Part shown: one piece after another, positions 35,745-45,428 of the stretch
Numbering within the stretch: the stretch's first letter is position 1
Layout: every line of letters starts with the position of its first letter
Origin: Bacillus sp. Xin1
GTDB taxonomy: Bacteria > Bacillota > Bacilli > Bacillales > Bacillaceae_G
Reading direction: 5' to 3'
Assembly: GCF_013314535.1 (NCBI RefSeq)
Contig: NZ_JABUAE010000002.1
Location: 310,001 to 374,000, forward strand
DNA length: 64,000 bases
The notes under the pieces: generated by a model
Seen by the model: the letters and a program-made list of their open reading frames with translations, nothing else
What the model was told of the DNA's origin: nothing
Database searches by the model: none
Program-made: the position numbers and the translations under genes

Positions 35745-36509
35745 ATGTGTAAACGAGTTGTAATGGATGGGATTGAGAAAATAAAGGATGGATTGCCTGT
35801 GAAAAAACCCTATATTATTTTAATATTTTGTTGTATAAGCCTTTTATCAGGATGTATGTATCCTAGTGAAAATATGAAACAAAATGCTGTCCCTTATGAA
35901 GATCAGTTACAAGCTGTTCAAAAGGCAGTCAATACATATAAGGAACAAAATGCGGGCTTATTACCGATTAAAACGCGTGATATGAATACACCAATTTATC
36001 AAAAGTACCCCATTGATTTTCAAAAAATTGCACCACGTTATATACAAGAAGCACCTGGAAATGCATATGAGAGTGGTGGAGTGTATCAATATGTATTAGT
36101 AGATGTAGAAACAAATCCAACGGTAAAGTTACTTGATGTCAGAATGGCGGAACAAATACGAGATGTCCAGTTGAAGTTACAAATGTATCGCGATGATCAT
36201 CAATATCCTCCTTTTAAAAAGGTTATTGCAGACGGTGTTTATGAACTGGATTTTAAAAAAATGGGATATAAAGATGTGCCGCAAGTGACAAGTCCGTATT
36301 CTGGAAGAGGATTGCCGCTTGTAATCAATGAAAAAGGAGAGATTTTTGTTGATTATCGAATGGATTTATATGAAATGTTACAAAAAAATGGAGAAAAAAT
36401 GAAAGAGGGGGAAGATATTCGGAGTATACTTTTAAAAGATACGCCATTTGTGCCTGCATACTCTTTACCGTATACAGTAAAAAACGGAGAACCAATTTTT
36501 TTTAAATGA
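35745..36509 (+). CDS. yphF: Lipoprotein YphF-like
   Basis: Secreted lipoprotein with lipobox LLSGC at about residues 33-37, followed by a mature domain of about 215 residues with no recognised catalytic motif. Two starts compete: ATG 35745, 10 nt after TGAGGAG, and GTG 35799, which would give a standard 19-residue signal (VKKPYIILIFCCISLLSGC). The location directly upstream of spoIVA matches B. subtilis yphF. No substrate can be named. Confidence 0.78.
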   Translation: MCKRVVMDGIEKIKDGLPVKKPYIILIFCCISLLSGCMYPSENMKQNAVPYEDQLQAVQKAVNTYKEQNAGLLPIKTRDMNTPIYQKYPIDFQKIAPRYIQEAPGNAYESGGVYQYVLVDVETNPTVKLLDVRMAEQIRDVQLKLQMYRDDHQYPPFKKVIADGVYELDFKKMGYKDVPQVTSPYSGRGLPLVINEKGEIFVDYRMDLYEMLQKNGEKMKEGEDIRSILLKDTPFVPAYSLPYTVKNGEPIFFK

Positions 36510-36518
36510 TAAGTCATG

Positions 36519-36560
36519 AACCTTTCTTTTAGCGAATAAGTTCTAGAAGAAAGGTTTTTT
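36519..36560 (+). terminator. Terminator after yphF
   Basis: AACCTTTCTT pairs with AAGAAAGGTT around an 18-nt loop and is followed by TTTT. Confidence 0.75.
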
Positions 36561-36607
36561 CATGTAATACAACTTATGATGAAAACAAAAAAGTTCCTTT
36601 TAAATAG

Positions 36608-36637
36608 TCATATGAATTTAGGACAAAATCATATGAT
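36608..36637 (+). promoter_or_regulatory. Possible sigma-E promoter of spoIVA
   Basis: TCATATG (36608-36614) and CATATGAT (36630-36637) are spaced like the sigma-E -35 and -10 elements. spoIVA is a sigma-E gene in B. subtilis. A motif match only. Confidence 0.35.
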
Positions 36638-36747
36638 ATATTGTCCGCACTTCTAGAATATTTTATATGATAAAAAACATCAATGAAGGCTATTGTATGT
36701 AAATACAAACTTGTATTATTCCCAAAAATTTTGAGGGAGGGAATCAC

Positions 36748-38226
36748 TTGGAAAAGGTCGATATTTTTAAAGATATTGCTGAGCGCACGGGCGGTGATAT
36801 TTATTTAGGGGTTGTAGGAGCTGTTCGAACAGGGAAATCAACGTTTATTAAAAAATTTATGGAACTTGTTGTTATTCCGAATATCGAAAATGATTCAGAT
36901 CGTCAAAGAGCACAAGATGAATTACCTCAAAGTGCCGCTGGACGTACGATTATGACAACAGAACCAAAATTTGTTCCAAACCAAGCGGTTTCCATCCAGG
37001 TTGATGACGGTCTTGAAGTAAATATTCGATTGGTAGATTGTGTAGGTTATACGGTTCCTGGAGCGAAAGGGTATGAAGATGAGAATGGCCCAAGAATGAT
37101 CAATACACCTTGGTATGAAGAGCCTATCCCGTTTCATGAGGCTGCTGAAATTGGAACGCGTAAAGTAATTCAAGAACATTCTACTATTGGGGTTGTCATT
37201 ACAACGGATGGAACGATTGGAGAAATTCCAAGACGGGATTATATAGAAGCAGAAGAACGTGTGATCAATGAGTTAAAAGAAGTAGGTAAACCATTTATCA
37301 TGATTATTAATACTGTACAGCCATATCATCCAGATACAGAAAAGTTACGCCAAAGTTTATCAGAAGAGCATGATATTCCTGTATTGGCAATGAGTGTGGA
37401 GAGTTTAAGGGAAACAGATGTTTACAATGTACTTCGCGAAGCATTATTTGAATTCCCTGTTTTGGAAGTGAATGTAAATCTACCAAGCTGGGTTATGGTA
37501 TTAAATGAAGGGCATTGGTTACGTCAAAGTTATCAAGAAGCTGTTCAAGAGACAGTTAAAGATATAAAACGACTTCGTGATGTAGACCGTGTTGTCTGGC
37601 AGTTTAGTCAATATGAGTTTATTGATCGGGCAAGTCTAGCTGGAATCGATATGGGGCAAGGTGTTGCAGAGATTGACTTATATGCACCTGATGAGTTGTA
37701 CGATCAAATATTAAAAGAAGTTGTAGGGGTAGAAATTAGAGGGAAAGATCATTTGTTGAAGTTGATGCTTGATTTTTCTCATGCGAAAACGGAGTATGAT
37801 CAAGTTTCAGATGCTTTAAGGATGGTCAAACAAACAGGGTATGGTGTGGCTGCACCTGCATTAGCTGACATGAGCCTAGATGAGCCGGAAATTATTCGCC
37901 ACGGATCGCGATTTGGCGTGAAATTAAAGGCCGTTGCACCGTCGATTCATATGATTAAAGTCGATGTTGAATCTACTTTTGAGCCGATTATTGGTACTGA
38001 AAAGCAAAGTGAAGAGCTTGTCCGTTACTTAATGCAAGATTTTGAGGATGACCCGCTTTCTATATGGAATTCTGATATCTTTGGACGTTCGCTGAGTTCA
38101 ATTGTTAGAGAAGGGATTCAAGCAAAATTGTCTTTAATGCCTGAAAATGCACGTTATAAATTAAAAGAAACGCTCGAAAGAATTATTAACGAAGGATCTG
38201 GCGGATTGATTGCCATTATTTTATAA
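36748..38226 (+). CDS. spoIVA: Stage IV sporulation protein A (coat basement ATPase)
   Basis: Cytoskeleton-like protein that hydrolyses ATP and polymerises on the forespore surface to form the base of the coat. The P-loop GAVRTGKST is at about residues 24-32. The C-terminus (NEGSGGLIAIIL) is the conserved membrane-targeting end. The 492-residue length is exact for the family. The start is TTG 36748 with GAGGGAGGGA 7 nt upstream; no ATG fits. It is a single gene closed by a strong terminator. Confidence 0.97.
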   Translation: MEKVDIFKDIAERTGGDIYLGVVGAVRTGKSTFIKKFMELVVIPNIENDSDRQRAQDELPQSAAGRTIMTTEPKFVPNQAVSIQVDDGLEVNIRLVDCVGYTVPGAKGYEDENGPRMINTPWYEEPIPFHEAAEIGTRKVIQEHSTIGVVITTDGTIGEIPRRDYIEAEERVINELKEVGKPFIMIINTVQPYHPDTEKLRQSLSEEHDIPVLAMSVESLRETDVYNVLREALFEFPVLEVNVNLPSWVMVLNEGHWLRQSYQEAVQETVKDIKRLRDVDRVVWQFSQYEFIDRASLAGIDMGQGVAEIDLYAPDELYDQILKEVVGVEIRGKDHLLKLMLDFSHAKTEYDQVSDALRMVKQTGYGVAAPALADMSLDEPEIIRHGSRFGVKLKAVAPSIHMIKVDVESTFEPIIGTEKQSEELVRYLMQDFEDDPLSIWNSDIFGRSLSSIVREGIQAKLSLMPENARYKLKETLERIINEGSGGLIAIIL

Positions 38227-38227
38227 G

Positions 38228-38265
38228 CAAAAGCTCCCTGATTGCAGGGGGCTTTTGTTTTTTTT
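38228..38265 (+). terminator. Terminator after spoIVA
   Basis: CAAAAGCTCCCTG pairs with CAGGGGGCTTTTG and is followed by eight T residues. The T run merges with the left end of the next repeat. Confidence 0.9.
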
Positions 38266-38342
38266 ATCCCGGATAAAATACCTACCGCAAAGGAGGAGGA
38301 CAGGTGGAGAGTGCGCGGTTTGTGATGGGAGTTTCGCTTTAT
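38263..38342 (+). repeat. bcr1-type repeat, shortened (80 bp)
   Basis: The element begins TTTATCCCGG and ends GTTTCGCTTTAT, the family termini. The internal CAGTAAG core is lacking, so it is a deletion derivative. Confidence 0.55.
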
Positions 38343-38599
38343 AGGGGAGTAACTAGCAAATAAATAGACATTATCTAACACTTTGTAGCATATTGTCAAG
38401 TTTCATCGTTTTTTCACATTTTCGTAGTAACAATTTCTTTAAAAATATTGAATTATACAGGAGAATCGTATAATATAGGCGTTGATAATGATTTATCTAC
38501 ATCTTTGTAGTATAGAATTTGTAAAAATTGCCTACAAATGAAAGTAAGACTCATTTTATGATCATTATACAGTCTTATCTTTGGGAGGAGGTGAATGGC
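38343..38599 (+). promoter_or_regulatory. Long leader and promoter region of hbs
   Basis: AT-rich 250 bp. TTGAAT (38448-38453) and TATAAT (38469-38474) could be a sigma-A promoter with a short 15-bp spacer. The remaining ~120 nt before the start is an untranslated leader; B. subtilis hbs also has a long leader. Confidence 0.4.
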
Positions 38600-38872
38600 A
38601 TGAACAAGACAGATTTAATCAATGCTGTTGCAGAAGCAAGTTCCCTTTCTAAAAAGGACGCAACAAAAGCAGTTGACGCTGTTTTTGATTCTATCTTAGA
38701 AGCTTTAAAACAAGGTGATAAAGTACAATTGATCGGATTCGGTAACTTCGAAGTTCGTGAGCGTGCGGCTCGTAAAGGACGTAACCCACAAACTGGTGAG
38801 GAAATTGAAATCGCTGCAAGTAAAGTACCTGCATTCAAACCTGGTAAAGCGTTAAAAGATGCGGTTAAATAA
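38600..38872 (+). CDS. hbs: DNA-binding protein HU
   Basis: Histone-like nucleoid protein of 90 residues. The signature of the DNA-binding arm, [20 protein letters not shown], is complete and the N-terminus [20 protein letters not shown] is typical. ATG 38600 follows GGAGGAGGTGA with ideal spacing; the open frame extends upstream but without a start signal. It lies between spoIVA and folE, as in B. subtilis. Confidence 0.97.
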   Translation: MNKTDLINAVAEASSLSKKDATKAVDAVFDSILEALKQGDKVQLIGFGNFEVRERAARKGRNPQTGEEIEIAASKVPAFKPGKALKDAVK

Positions 38873-38891
38873 TCTTTACATATTAACAGGG

Positions 38892-38933
38892 AAGAAGAGT
38901 TTCCTTTTTTGGGGAACTCTTCTTTTTGCTTTT
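38892..38933 (+). terminator. Terminator between hbs and folE
   Basis: AAGAAGAGTTTCC pairs with GGGAACTCTTCTT and is followed by a T-rich tail. Confidence 0.82.
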
Positions 38934-38996
38934 AAAATCATAAATATGCTAGAATGTGTTCGTATCACTTTTAGGTTTTTCGGGAGGGTTAAGCGG

Positions 38997-39566
38997 ATGG
39001 CAAAAGTTAACTTAGAACAAATCGAGCAAGCAGTGCGTCTTATTCTAGAAGCAATTGGAGACGATCCAAATCGTGAAGGAGTACTTGATACGCCGAAGCG
39101 TGTTGCAAAAATGTATGCAGAAGTATTTTCAGGTATGCATGAAGATCCAAAGGAACATTTGCATAAAGTGTTCGGGGAAGATCACGAGGAGCTTGTATTA
39201 GTAAAAGATATTCCATTTTATTCGATGTGTGAGCACCATCTTGTTCCGTTTTACGGAGTTGCTCATGTTGCATACATTCCACGTGGTGGGAAAGTAACGG
39301 GTTTAAGTAAATTAGCTCGTACTGTAGATACAATTGCACGTCGTCCACAACTTCAAGAACGTATTACTTCAACAGTAGCGGATTCTATTATGGAAGTACT
39401 AGAACCACATGGTGTGATGGTAGTTGTTGAAGCGGAGCATATGTGCATGACAATGCGCGGAGTGAAGAAGCCTGGTGCAAAAACGGTAACTACAGCAGTG
39501 CGCGGTGTATTAGAAAATGACGCAGCGGCACGTAGTGAAATTTTGTCTTTTATTAAGGCGAAGTAA
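38997..39566 (+). CDS. folE: GTP cyclohydrolase I
   Basis: First enzyme of tetrahydrofolate synthesis, opening GTP to dihydroneopterin triphosphate. The zinc ligands are Cys78 and His81 (SMCEHH) and the later Cys in EHMCMTMRG. The length of 189 residues is normal. ATG 38997 has GGGAGGG 8 nt upstream. In B. subtilis this gene (mtrA) is followed by mtrB for the TRAP regulator; here no mtrB is found and hepS comes next. Confidence 0.96.
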   Translation: MAKVNLEQIEQAVRLILEAIGDDPNREGVLDTPKRVAKMYAEVFSGMHEDPKEHLHKVFGEDHEELVLVKDIPFYSMCEHHLVPFYGVAHVAYIPRGGKVTGLSKLARTVDTIARRPQLQERITSTVADSIMEVLEPHGVMVVVEAEHMCMTMRGVKKPGAKTVTTAVRGVLENDAAARSEILSFIKAK

Positions 39567-39597
39567 AGGAAAGCGGGAAACTGCTTTTCTTTTTTAT
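39567..39597 (+). terminator. Terminator after folE
   Basis: AGGAAAGC pairs with GCTTTTCT across a short loop and is followed by TTTTTATTTA. The stem is modest. Confidence 0.6.
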
Positions 39598-39797
39598 TTA
39601 TATCATTTTATAAAGGGTTACATATAGTTTTCGATTGTCCATGAACTTATGGATGAGTGATTTTTTGTTTTTTATGCATATTATATGAATAGAAATCTAA
39701 ATTGTAGTTTGTTTTGATTCCCTAAGTTTTGGTTATAGAAAATAGAATGTATGTGTTATAATAGGTTTTATGAATTAGAAAACAAGGGTGATTTTTT

Positions 39798-40553
39798 GTG
39801 TGTGACATCTACGGAGGGTATGCGGATATAAGGGAGCAGTTGCTAGCAAAACTGCGCCATCCTTATTTTATAAACTATATTGAAGAACCATTTATTGATG
39901 AAGAAAAAGTAGTGCTTTTATATGCTGCTTTAAAAAGTGCAAATTTACATAAAGAACAAATTGATCATTATGTAGTAACGATTATGCTTGTGCAGATTGC
40001 TCTTGATACACATGAAAAAGTGTCAAACAAAGCAGATAAAGAAACGAGCGGATTTCATAAGCGGCGTCAACTTACAGTCCTTGCAGGTGACTATTATAGT
40101 GGGTTGTATTATTATTTGCTTTCAATGAATTGTGATATTGTACTGATTCGTGCGCTCGCTGAAGGAATTAAAGAAATTAATGAACATAAAATTATGTTGT
40201 ATCAGAAGGCGTATCAAACAGTTGATGAAGTCATTGAAAGTATGATGACGATTGAATCCGCACTTTTGCAGAAAACATGTGATCATTTTCATGTATCATA
40301 TTGGAAGCCATTTATAGCGTATGTATTAGGGAGAGATCGTCTTCAAAAAGAGTATCAATTGCATGCTGAAAGACAAAATGCACCTGTTTTTCAAGCGGTT
40401 CAAGCGACTCTATCAAATGATGATGACAGAAACGTGGAAACCGTATATAAAGAATGGTTGGAAGAAGTGGACAAACAAGAACGTGCATTTCTACAAAAGC
40501 ATAAAGAAATTGGAGATGTAGTTTCTACTTTAAAAGGTAAATTGAAAACATAA
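39798..40553 (+). CDS. hepS: Heptaprenyl diphosphate synthase component I
   Basis: Non-catalytic subunit of the dimeric heptaprenyl diphosphate synthase that makes the menaquinone-7 side chain. The helical 251-residue protein contains LTVLAGDYYSGLYYYLLS, the family's best conserved segment, and no aspartate-rich motif, as expected. GTG 39798 is 6 nt after AAGGGTGA. menG and hepT follow in the standard hepS-menG-hepT order, which confirms the weakly conserved subunit. Confidence 0.9.
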   Translation: MCDIYGGYADIREQLLAKLRHPYFINYIEEPFIDEEKVVLLYAALKSANLHKEQIDHYVVTIMLVQIALDTHEKVSNKADKETSGFHKRRQLTVLAGDYYSGLYYYLLSMNCDIVLIRALAEGIKEINEHKIMLYQKAYQTVDEVIESMMTIESALLQKTCDHFHVSYWKPFIAYVLGRDRLQKEYQLHAERQNAPVFQAVQATLSNDDDRNVETVYKEWLEEVDKQERAFLQKHKEIGDVVSTLKGKLKT

Positions 40554-40583
40554 GCAATTTTATATTGGAAGAAGGGTAAGAGC

Positions 40584-41297
40584 ATGCAGCAATCAAAAGA
40601 AGAAAGAGTACATGATGTATTTGAGAAAATCTCTGATAAATATGATGTAATGAATTCGGTTATAAGTTTTCAAAGACATAAAGCATGGCGGAAAGAAACA
40701 ATGCGAATTATGGATGTACAGCCTGGAAGTAAGGCGTTAGATGTGTGTTGTGGAACTGCTGATTGGACAATTGCACTTGCGGATGCAGTAGGAACGACTG
40801 GAAAAGTATATGGATTAGACTTTAGTGAAAATATGCTATCTGTCGGAAAAGAAAAAGTAAAAGCTTTAGGGTTAAAACATGTAGAACTTATGCACGGGAA
40901 TGCAATGGAACTACCGTTTGAAGATAATACATTTGATTATGTAACAATTGGTTTTGGATTGCGTAACGTTCCAGATTATATGCACGTATTAAAAGAAATG
41001 ACTCGAGTGGTAAAACCGGGTGGAAAAGTAATTTGTTTAGAAACGTCCCAACCAACGATGATTGGTTTTCGTCAGGGATACGTTTTATATTTCAAATACA
41101 TCATGCCATTATTTGGGAAAATGTTCGCAAAAAGTTATAAGGAATATTCATGGCTTCAGGAGTCTGCTAGCACATTCCCAGGGATGAAAGAATTAGCAAG
41201 TATGTTTGAGTCCGCTGGGCTTGAGCGTGTACAAGTGAAACCATTTACTTTTGGAGTAGCAGCTATGCATTTAGGGTTTAAACCCGGCTCAAAATAG
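40584..41297 (+). CDS. menG: Demethylmenaquinone methyltransferase
   Basis: SAM-dependent C-methylation of demethylmenaquinone, the last step of menaquinone synthesis. The signatures are [18 protein letters not shown], the SAM loop [12 protein letters not shown] and the motif [12 protein letters not shown], which define the UbiE/MenG family. The 237-residue length is usual. GGAAGAAGGG precedes ATG 40584. Flanked by the two heptaprenyl synthase subunits, so quinone head and tail steps share one transcript. Confidence 0.96.
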   Translation: MQQSKEERVHDVFEKISDKYDVMNSVISFQRHKAWRKETMRIMDVQPGSKALDVCCGTADWTIALADAVGTTGKVYGLDFSENMLSVGKEKVKALGLKHVELMHGNAMELPFEDNTFDYVTIGFGLRNVPDYMHVLKEMTRVVKPGGKVICLETSQPTMIGFRQGYVLYFKYIMPLFGKMFAKSYKEYSWLQESASTFPGMKELASMFESAGLERVQVKPFTFGVAAMHLGFKPGSK

Positions 41298-41328
41298 AAA
41301 AAAGACGTTTTAGGTTAAGGTGAACAAT

Positions 41329-42291
41329 ATGAAGTTACAACTTATGTACTCTTTTTTACGATCGGATATTAATGTGATAGAAAAAGAATTAAAGAAGGTT
41401 GTTGCCTCAGAGCAACAGCTAATAGAAGATGCGGCATTGCAGCTTATTGAAGCTGGTGGGAAACGGATTCGTCCTGTTTTTGTGTTGCTTGCAGGGAAAT
41501 TTGGGGACTATAAGTTAGATGCAATTAAGCATGTGGCAGTTGCGCTAGAACTTATTCATATGGCTTCTCTTGTTCATGATGACGTAATTGATGCAGCGCT
41601 ATTGCGACGTAGTAGCCCAACGGTTAATGCGAAATGGGGAGACCGAATTGCGATGTATACAGGAGATTATTTGTTTGCAAAGTCTCTTGAGTGTATTACT
41701 AATTTGGAAGTTCCAGAAGCACATCAAGCTTTATCGTATACAATTTTGGAAGTTTGTAAAGGCGAAATTGAACAAATTAAGGATAAGTATAATTACAACC
41801 AAAATTTAAGAACATATTTACGAAGAATAAAGAGGAAAACAGCACTATTGATTGCAGCAAGTTGTCAGTTAGGTGCTATTGCTTCGGGAGCGAATCGTGA
41901 TACGGTGAATCGTTTGTTTTGGTATGGCTATTTTGTTGGCATGTCTTATCAAATCATTGATGATATTTTAGATTTTGTGTCAACAGAAGAAAAGCTTGGA
42001 AAGCCTGCAGGTGGAGATTTATTGCAGGGGAATGTTACATTGCCAGCGCTGTATGCTATGGAGGATCCAAAACTTCGAGAGAAAATTGTAGCAGTTCATG
42101 AAAATACAACGGCAAGTGAAATGAATGAAATTATTCATGCGATTAAAAATAGCCCAGCAATTGACCAAGCTTTTGCGTTTAGTGAACGTTATTTACATAA
42201 AGCATTAGAGGTAATAAAACCATTGCCACGTGGGCAAGCAAAATATGCATTGCAAAATGTTGCGAAGTATATTGGAAAACGAAAATTTTAA
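41329..42291 (+). CDS. hepT: Heptaprenyl diphosphate synthase component II
   Basis: Catalytic trans-prenyltransferase subunit. Two aspartate-rich motifs bind the diphosphates: DDVID at about 84-88 and DDILD at about 211-215. GGKRIRPVFVLL and the C-terminal KYIGKRKF are typical. ATG 41329 is 6 nt after AAGGTGA and is preferred to GTG 41320. Length is 320 residues. Confidence 0.95.
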   Translation: MKLQLMYSFLRSDINVIEKELKKVVASEQQLIEDAALQLIEAGGKRIRPVFVLLAGKFGDYKLDAIKHVAVALELIHMASLVHDDVIDAALLRRSSPTVNAKWGDRIAMYTGDYLFAKSLECITNLEVPEAHQALSYTILEVCKGEIEQIKDKYNYNQNLRTYLRRIKRKTALLIAASCQLGAIASGANRDTVNRLFWYGYFVGMSYQIIDDILDFVSTEEKLGKPAGGDLLQGNVTLPALYAMEDPKLREKIVAVHENTTASEMNEIIHAIKNSPAIDQAFAFSERYLHKALEVIKPLPRGQAKYALQNVAKYIGKRKF

Positions 42292-42416
42292 TGCATTTCT
42301 TTTACAAATAAAATAATCTCTCTATTTCAAAACTATTGCACAATTGTGATAACGGTGTTAATATGTGTGTGGGGATATACAATTACATACATAATTCAGA
42401 AGTGGAGAGATTTTTT

Positions 42417-42863
42417 ATGGAAAAAACATTTCTAATGGTAAAACCAGACGGCGTACAACGTGCCTTCATTGGGGAAATTGTAGCTCGCTTTGAGAAAAAG
42501 GGCTTTCAATTAGTTGGTGCGAAATTAATGCAAGTGACTCCAGAAATTGCAGGACAACATTACGCTGAGCACACAGAAAAACCTTTCTTTGGTGAATTAG
42601 TAGATTTCATCACATCTGGTCCTGTTTTTGCTATGGTATGGCAAGGTGAAGGTGTAGTAGATACTGCTCGTAATATGATGGGTAAAACAAGACCTCATGA
42701 AGCGGCACCGGGTACAATTCGTGGCGATTTTGGTGTAACAGTTGCGAAAAATATTATCCATGGTTCTGATTCTCTAGAAAGTGCAGAACGTGAGATTGGT
42801 ATTTTCTTCAAAGAAGAAGAGTTAGTAGATTACTCAAAATTAATGAATCAATGGATTTACTAA
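42417..42863 (+). CDS. ndk: Nucleoside diphosphate kinase
   Basis: Transfers the gamma-phosphate of ATP to NDPs through a phosphohistidine. The active-site histidine lies in [13 protein letters not shown], and the N-terminal signature is [12 protein letters not shown]. It has 148 residues. ATG 42417 follows GTGGAGAG; the frame is open 81 nt upstream but has no start signal. The position between hepT and aroF matches B. subtilis. Confidence 0.97.
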   Translation: MEKTFLMVKPDGVQRAFIGEIVARFEKKGFQLVGAKLMQVTPEIAGQHYAEHTEKPFFGELVDFITSGPVFAMVWQGEGVVDTARNMMGKTRPHEAAPGTIRGDFGVTVAKNIIHGSDSLESAEREIGIFFKEEELVDYSKLMNQWIY

Positions 42864-42910
42864 TTATTTTGAAATAATTTGTAAACGCTTTAATCACTGT
42901 GATAATAGTG

Positions 42911-42950
42911 AAAAGTGCAAGGGGATAATGACTTCCTCTTGCACTTTTTT
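42911..42950 (+). terminator. Terminator after ndk
   Basis: AAAAGTGCAAGGGGA pairs with TTCCTCTTGCACTTTT across a 7-nt loop and ends in T residues. Confidence 0.85.
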
Positions 42951-42992
42951 AGTTTCAAATAGTTACGAAGGTAAGCTTGGTATGATATATTG

Positions 42993-43040
42993 ATACATAA
43001 AGTAAAGTTTCTTAATTAATAGAAACTTTACTTTATGTAT
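42993..43040. repeat. Perfect 20-bp palindrome with 8-nt loop
   Basis: ATACATAAAGTAAAGTTTCT is the exact reverse complement of the segment at 43021-43040; the loop is TAATTAAT. No T run follows, so it is not a standard terminator. Its outer part (AAACTTTACTTTAT) resembles bcr1-type ends. Confidence 0.75.
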
Positions 43041-43164
43041 TAACAGGATAAAAATTTATGTTTAAGCGAATAGTATGTGTTCTGCCCTGCTATTTTCGTT
43101 TTTAGTATGGTGTTGTAGTATTGCTAGAACAAATGAAATAAATACAAGAAAAGAGGAATAACCG

Positions 43165-44337
43165 ATGAGATATATTACAGCTGGTGAGTCTCATGGTCCG
43201 CAACTTACAACGATTTTAGAAGGAATTCCGGCAGGTTTATCTCTAGTGGCGGATGATATAAATGAAGAGTTAGCGAGAAGACAAAAAGGATACGGCCGCG
43301 GAAGACGCATGCAAATTGAAAAAGATCAAGTGCAGATTGTCAGTGGTGTTAGACATGGGTATACACTCGGGTCTCCAATTGCGCTCGTTGTAGAAAATCG
43401 AGATTTTACCCATTGGACAAAGATTATGGGAGTAAATCCTTTGACTGAACAAGAAGCAAAAGAGATGAAAAGACAAATTACAAGACCAAGACCTGGTCAT
43501 GCTGATTTAAATGGTGCCATTAAATACGGACATCGTGATATGAGAAATGTACTTGAACGCTCTTCAGCACGTGAAACAACAGTTCGAGTTGCAGCAGGCG
43601 CTGTTGCGAAAAAACTTTTAGCAGAGTTAGGTGTAAAGGTTGCAGGGCATGTAATTGAAATTGGTGGTGTGCAGACAGAAAAGCTTGCATATGACTCGAT
43701 AGAACGATTACAAGAAATTACAGAAGCGTCTCCTGTTCGTTGCTTAGATGAAGAAGCAGGGAAAAAAATGATGCAGGCAATTGATGATGCAAAAACAAGT
43801 GGAGATTCTATAGGTGGTATTGTGGAAGTAATTGTAGAAGGAATGCCAATTGGGGTAGGAAGTTATGTCCATTATGATCGAAAGCTTGATGCGAAATTAG
43901 CAGCCGCAGTAATGAGCATTAATGCTTTTAAAGGTGTAGAAATTGGTATTGGATTTGAAGCAGCACATAAACCAGGGAGTCAAGTGCATGATGAAATTCT
44001 TTGGGATAAGGAAGATGGATATACAAGAAGAACAAATCACGCGGGCGGATTAGAAGGTGGTATGACAACAGGAATGCCGGTTGTCGTTCGAGGCGTCATG
44101 AAACCAATTCCGACCCTGTATAAACCCCTTCAAAGCGTTGATATTGATACGAAAGAATCTTTTTCAGCGAGTATTGAACGTTCTGATAGTTGTGCTGTAC
44201 CGGCAGCTAGCGTTGTGGCAGAAGCAGTCGTTGCGTGGGAGCTAGCGGTAGCTCTAGTAGAACAATTTGGAGAAGATCGTATAGATAGTATTCGTGAAAA
44301 TATAAAGAAACATAATGAATATGCGAGGGGATTTTAA
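43165..44337 (+). CDS. aroF: Chorismate synthase
   Basis: Converts EPSP to chorismate with reduced FMN. The three family signatures are present: GESHGPQLT near the start, the GRGRRMQIE region with [23 protein letters not shown] split around it, and [12 protein letters not shown] near residue 340. It has 390 residues. GAGGAATAA precedes ATG 43165. aroB overlaps its stop by one base. It is called aroC outside Bacillus. The gene encoding the preceding step, EPSP synthase, is deleted from this locus (see remnant at 46995). Confidence 0.96.
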   Translation: MRYITAGESHGPQLTTILEGIPAGLSLVADDINEELARRQKGYGRGRRMQIEKDQVQIVSGVRHGYTLGSPIALVVENRDFTHWTKIMGVNPLTEQEAKEMKRQITRPRPGHADLNGAIKYGHRDMRNVLERSSARETTVRVAAGAVAKKLLAELGVKVAGHVIEIGGVQTEKLAYDSIERLQEITEASPVRCLDEEAGKKMMQAIDDAKTSGDSIGGIVEVIVEGMPIGVGSYVHYDRKLDAKLAAAVMSINAFKGVEIGIGFEAAHKPGSQVHDEILWDKEDGYTRRTNHAGGLEGGMTTGMPVVVRGVMKPIPTLYKPLQSVDIDTKESFSASIERSDSCAVPAASVVAEAVVAWELAVALVEQFGEDRIDSIRENIKKHNEYARGF

Positions 44338-45428
44338 TGGAAAAAATACATATTCAGGCGCAGTCTAAAGAGTATGATGTATATGTAGGAAAAGATGCGT
44401 TGGCACATTTGACAACGCTTGTTCGAAATATAAAGCCAGCTGTTTCTAATATAATGATTATTTCTGATGAATCTGTCGCATCATTTCATTTAGAAAAAGT
44501 TATGAATACATTGCAAGTAGAAAAACATGTTTTTTCATTTGTTGTTCCAAGTGGAGAAAAAGAAAAATCATTTGAAAATTTTTATGCGGCTCATACTTCA
44601 GCGCTTGAAAATGGGATGGATCGACATTCTCTAGTTGTTGCACTTGGAGGAGGAATGATCGGTGATTTAGCTGGTTTTATTGCGGCGACATTTATGCGTG
44701 GTATTCGCTTCATTCAAGTTCCAACAACGTTACTAGCGCATGATAGTGCAGTTGGTGGAAAAGTTGCCATTAATCATCCATTAGGAAAAAATATGATTGG
44801 GGCGTTTCATCAGCCAGAAGCAGTGCTGTATCATACGCCGTTTTTAAATTCGTTACCGGAAAAAGAATGGCGTTCAGGATTCGCTGAAGCAATTAAACAT
44901 GCTTTGATTGGTGATGTGGAATTATATCATTGGTTAAAGCGTGAAGTGAAGACATTGGAAGATATAAGAGATGAAAAGTTAATTTATATTTTAAAGAGAG
45001 CGATTCCTGTAAAGGCGAATATTGTAGCTCAAGATGAAACGGAAAAAGGAGTGCGTGCTCATTTGAACTTTGGGCATACATTAGGGCATGCACTCGAAAA
45101 AGAGATGGGATATGGCAACATCACACATGGCGATGGGGTTGCAATTGGTATGTTATTTGCCATATTTTTAAGTGAGCAAATTTATAAGGTGGACCTTGGC
45201 TATAAAGAAATGAAGCGTTGGTTTTCTCAGTATGGTTATCCACATATGCCAAGAAATCTAAATACAGAACGTCTTGTACAAGTGATGAAGCAAGATAAAA
45301 AAGCAAACGCAGGAATAATTCGTATGGTACTAATGCAGGAATATGGGGTAGTGAATGTCGTATCTATTTCAGATGAGGCTGTTCACACTGCATTGAAAAC
45401 ATTTCAAAATGAGGAGGTATCTATTTGA
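44337..45428 (+). CDS. aroB: 3-dehydroquinate synthase
   Basis: Second shikimate pathway step, cyclising DAHP to 3-dehydroquinate with NAD and zinc or cobalt. The NAD motif is ALGGGMIGDLAGFIAATFMRG; the metal-site residues are in EAIKHALIGD, HLNFGHTLGHALE and HGDGVAIGM. It has 363 residues. The ATG overlaps the aroF stop by one base. The end overlaps the aroH pseudogene start, as the intact operon would. Confidence 0.96.
   Translation: MEKIHIQAQSKEYDVYVGKDALAHLTTLVRNIKPAVSNIMIISDESVASFHLEKVMNTLQVEKHVFSFVVPSGEKEKSFENFYAAHTSALENGMDRHSLVVALGGGMIGDLAGFIAATFMRGIRFIQVPTTLLAHDSAVGGKVAINHPLGKNMIGAFHQPEAVLYHTPFLNSLPEKEWRSGFAEAIKHALIGDVELYHWLKREVKTLEDIRDEKLIYILKRAIPVKANIVAQDETEKGVRAHLNFGHTLGHALEKEMGYGNITHGDGVAIGMLFAIFLSEQIYKVDLGYKEMKRWFSQYGYPHMPRNLNTERLVQVMKQDKKANAGIIRMVLMQEYGVVNVVSISDEAVHTALKTFQNEEVSI

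Noticed and set aside
42880-42893. cre-like TGTAAACGCTTTAA after ndk
   Set aside because: It matches 13 of 14 consensus positions but lies between the ndk stop and its terminator, with no promoter next to it; probably chance.
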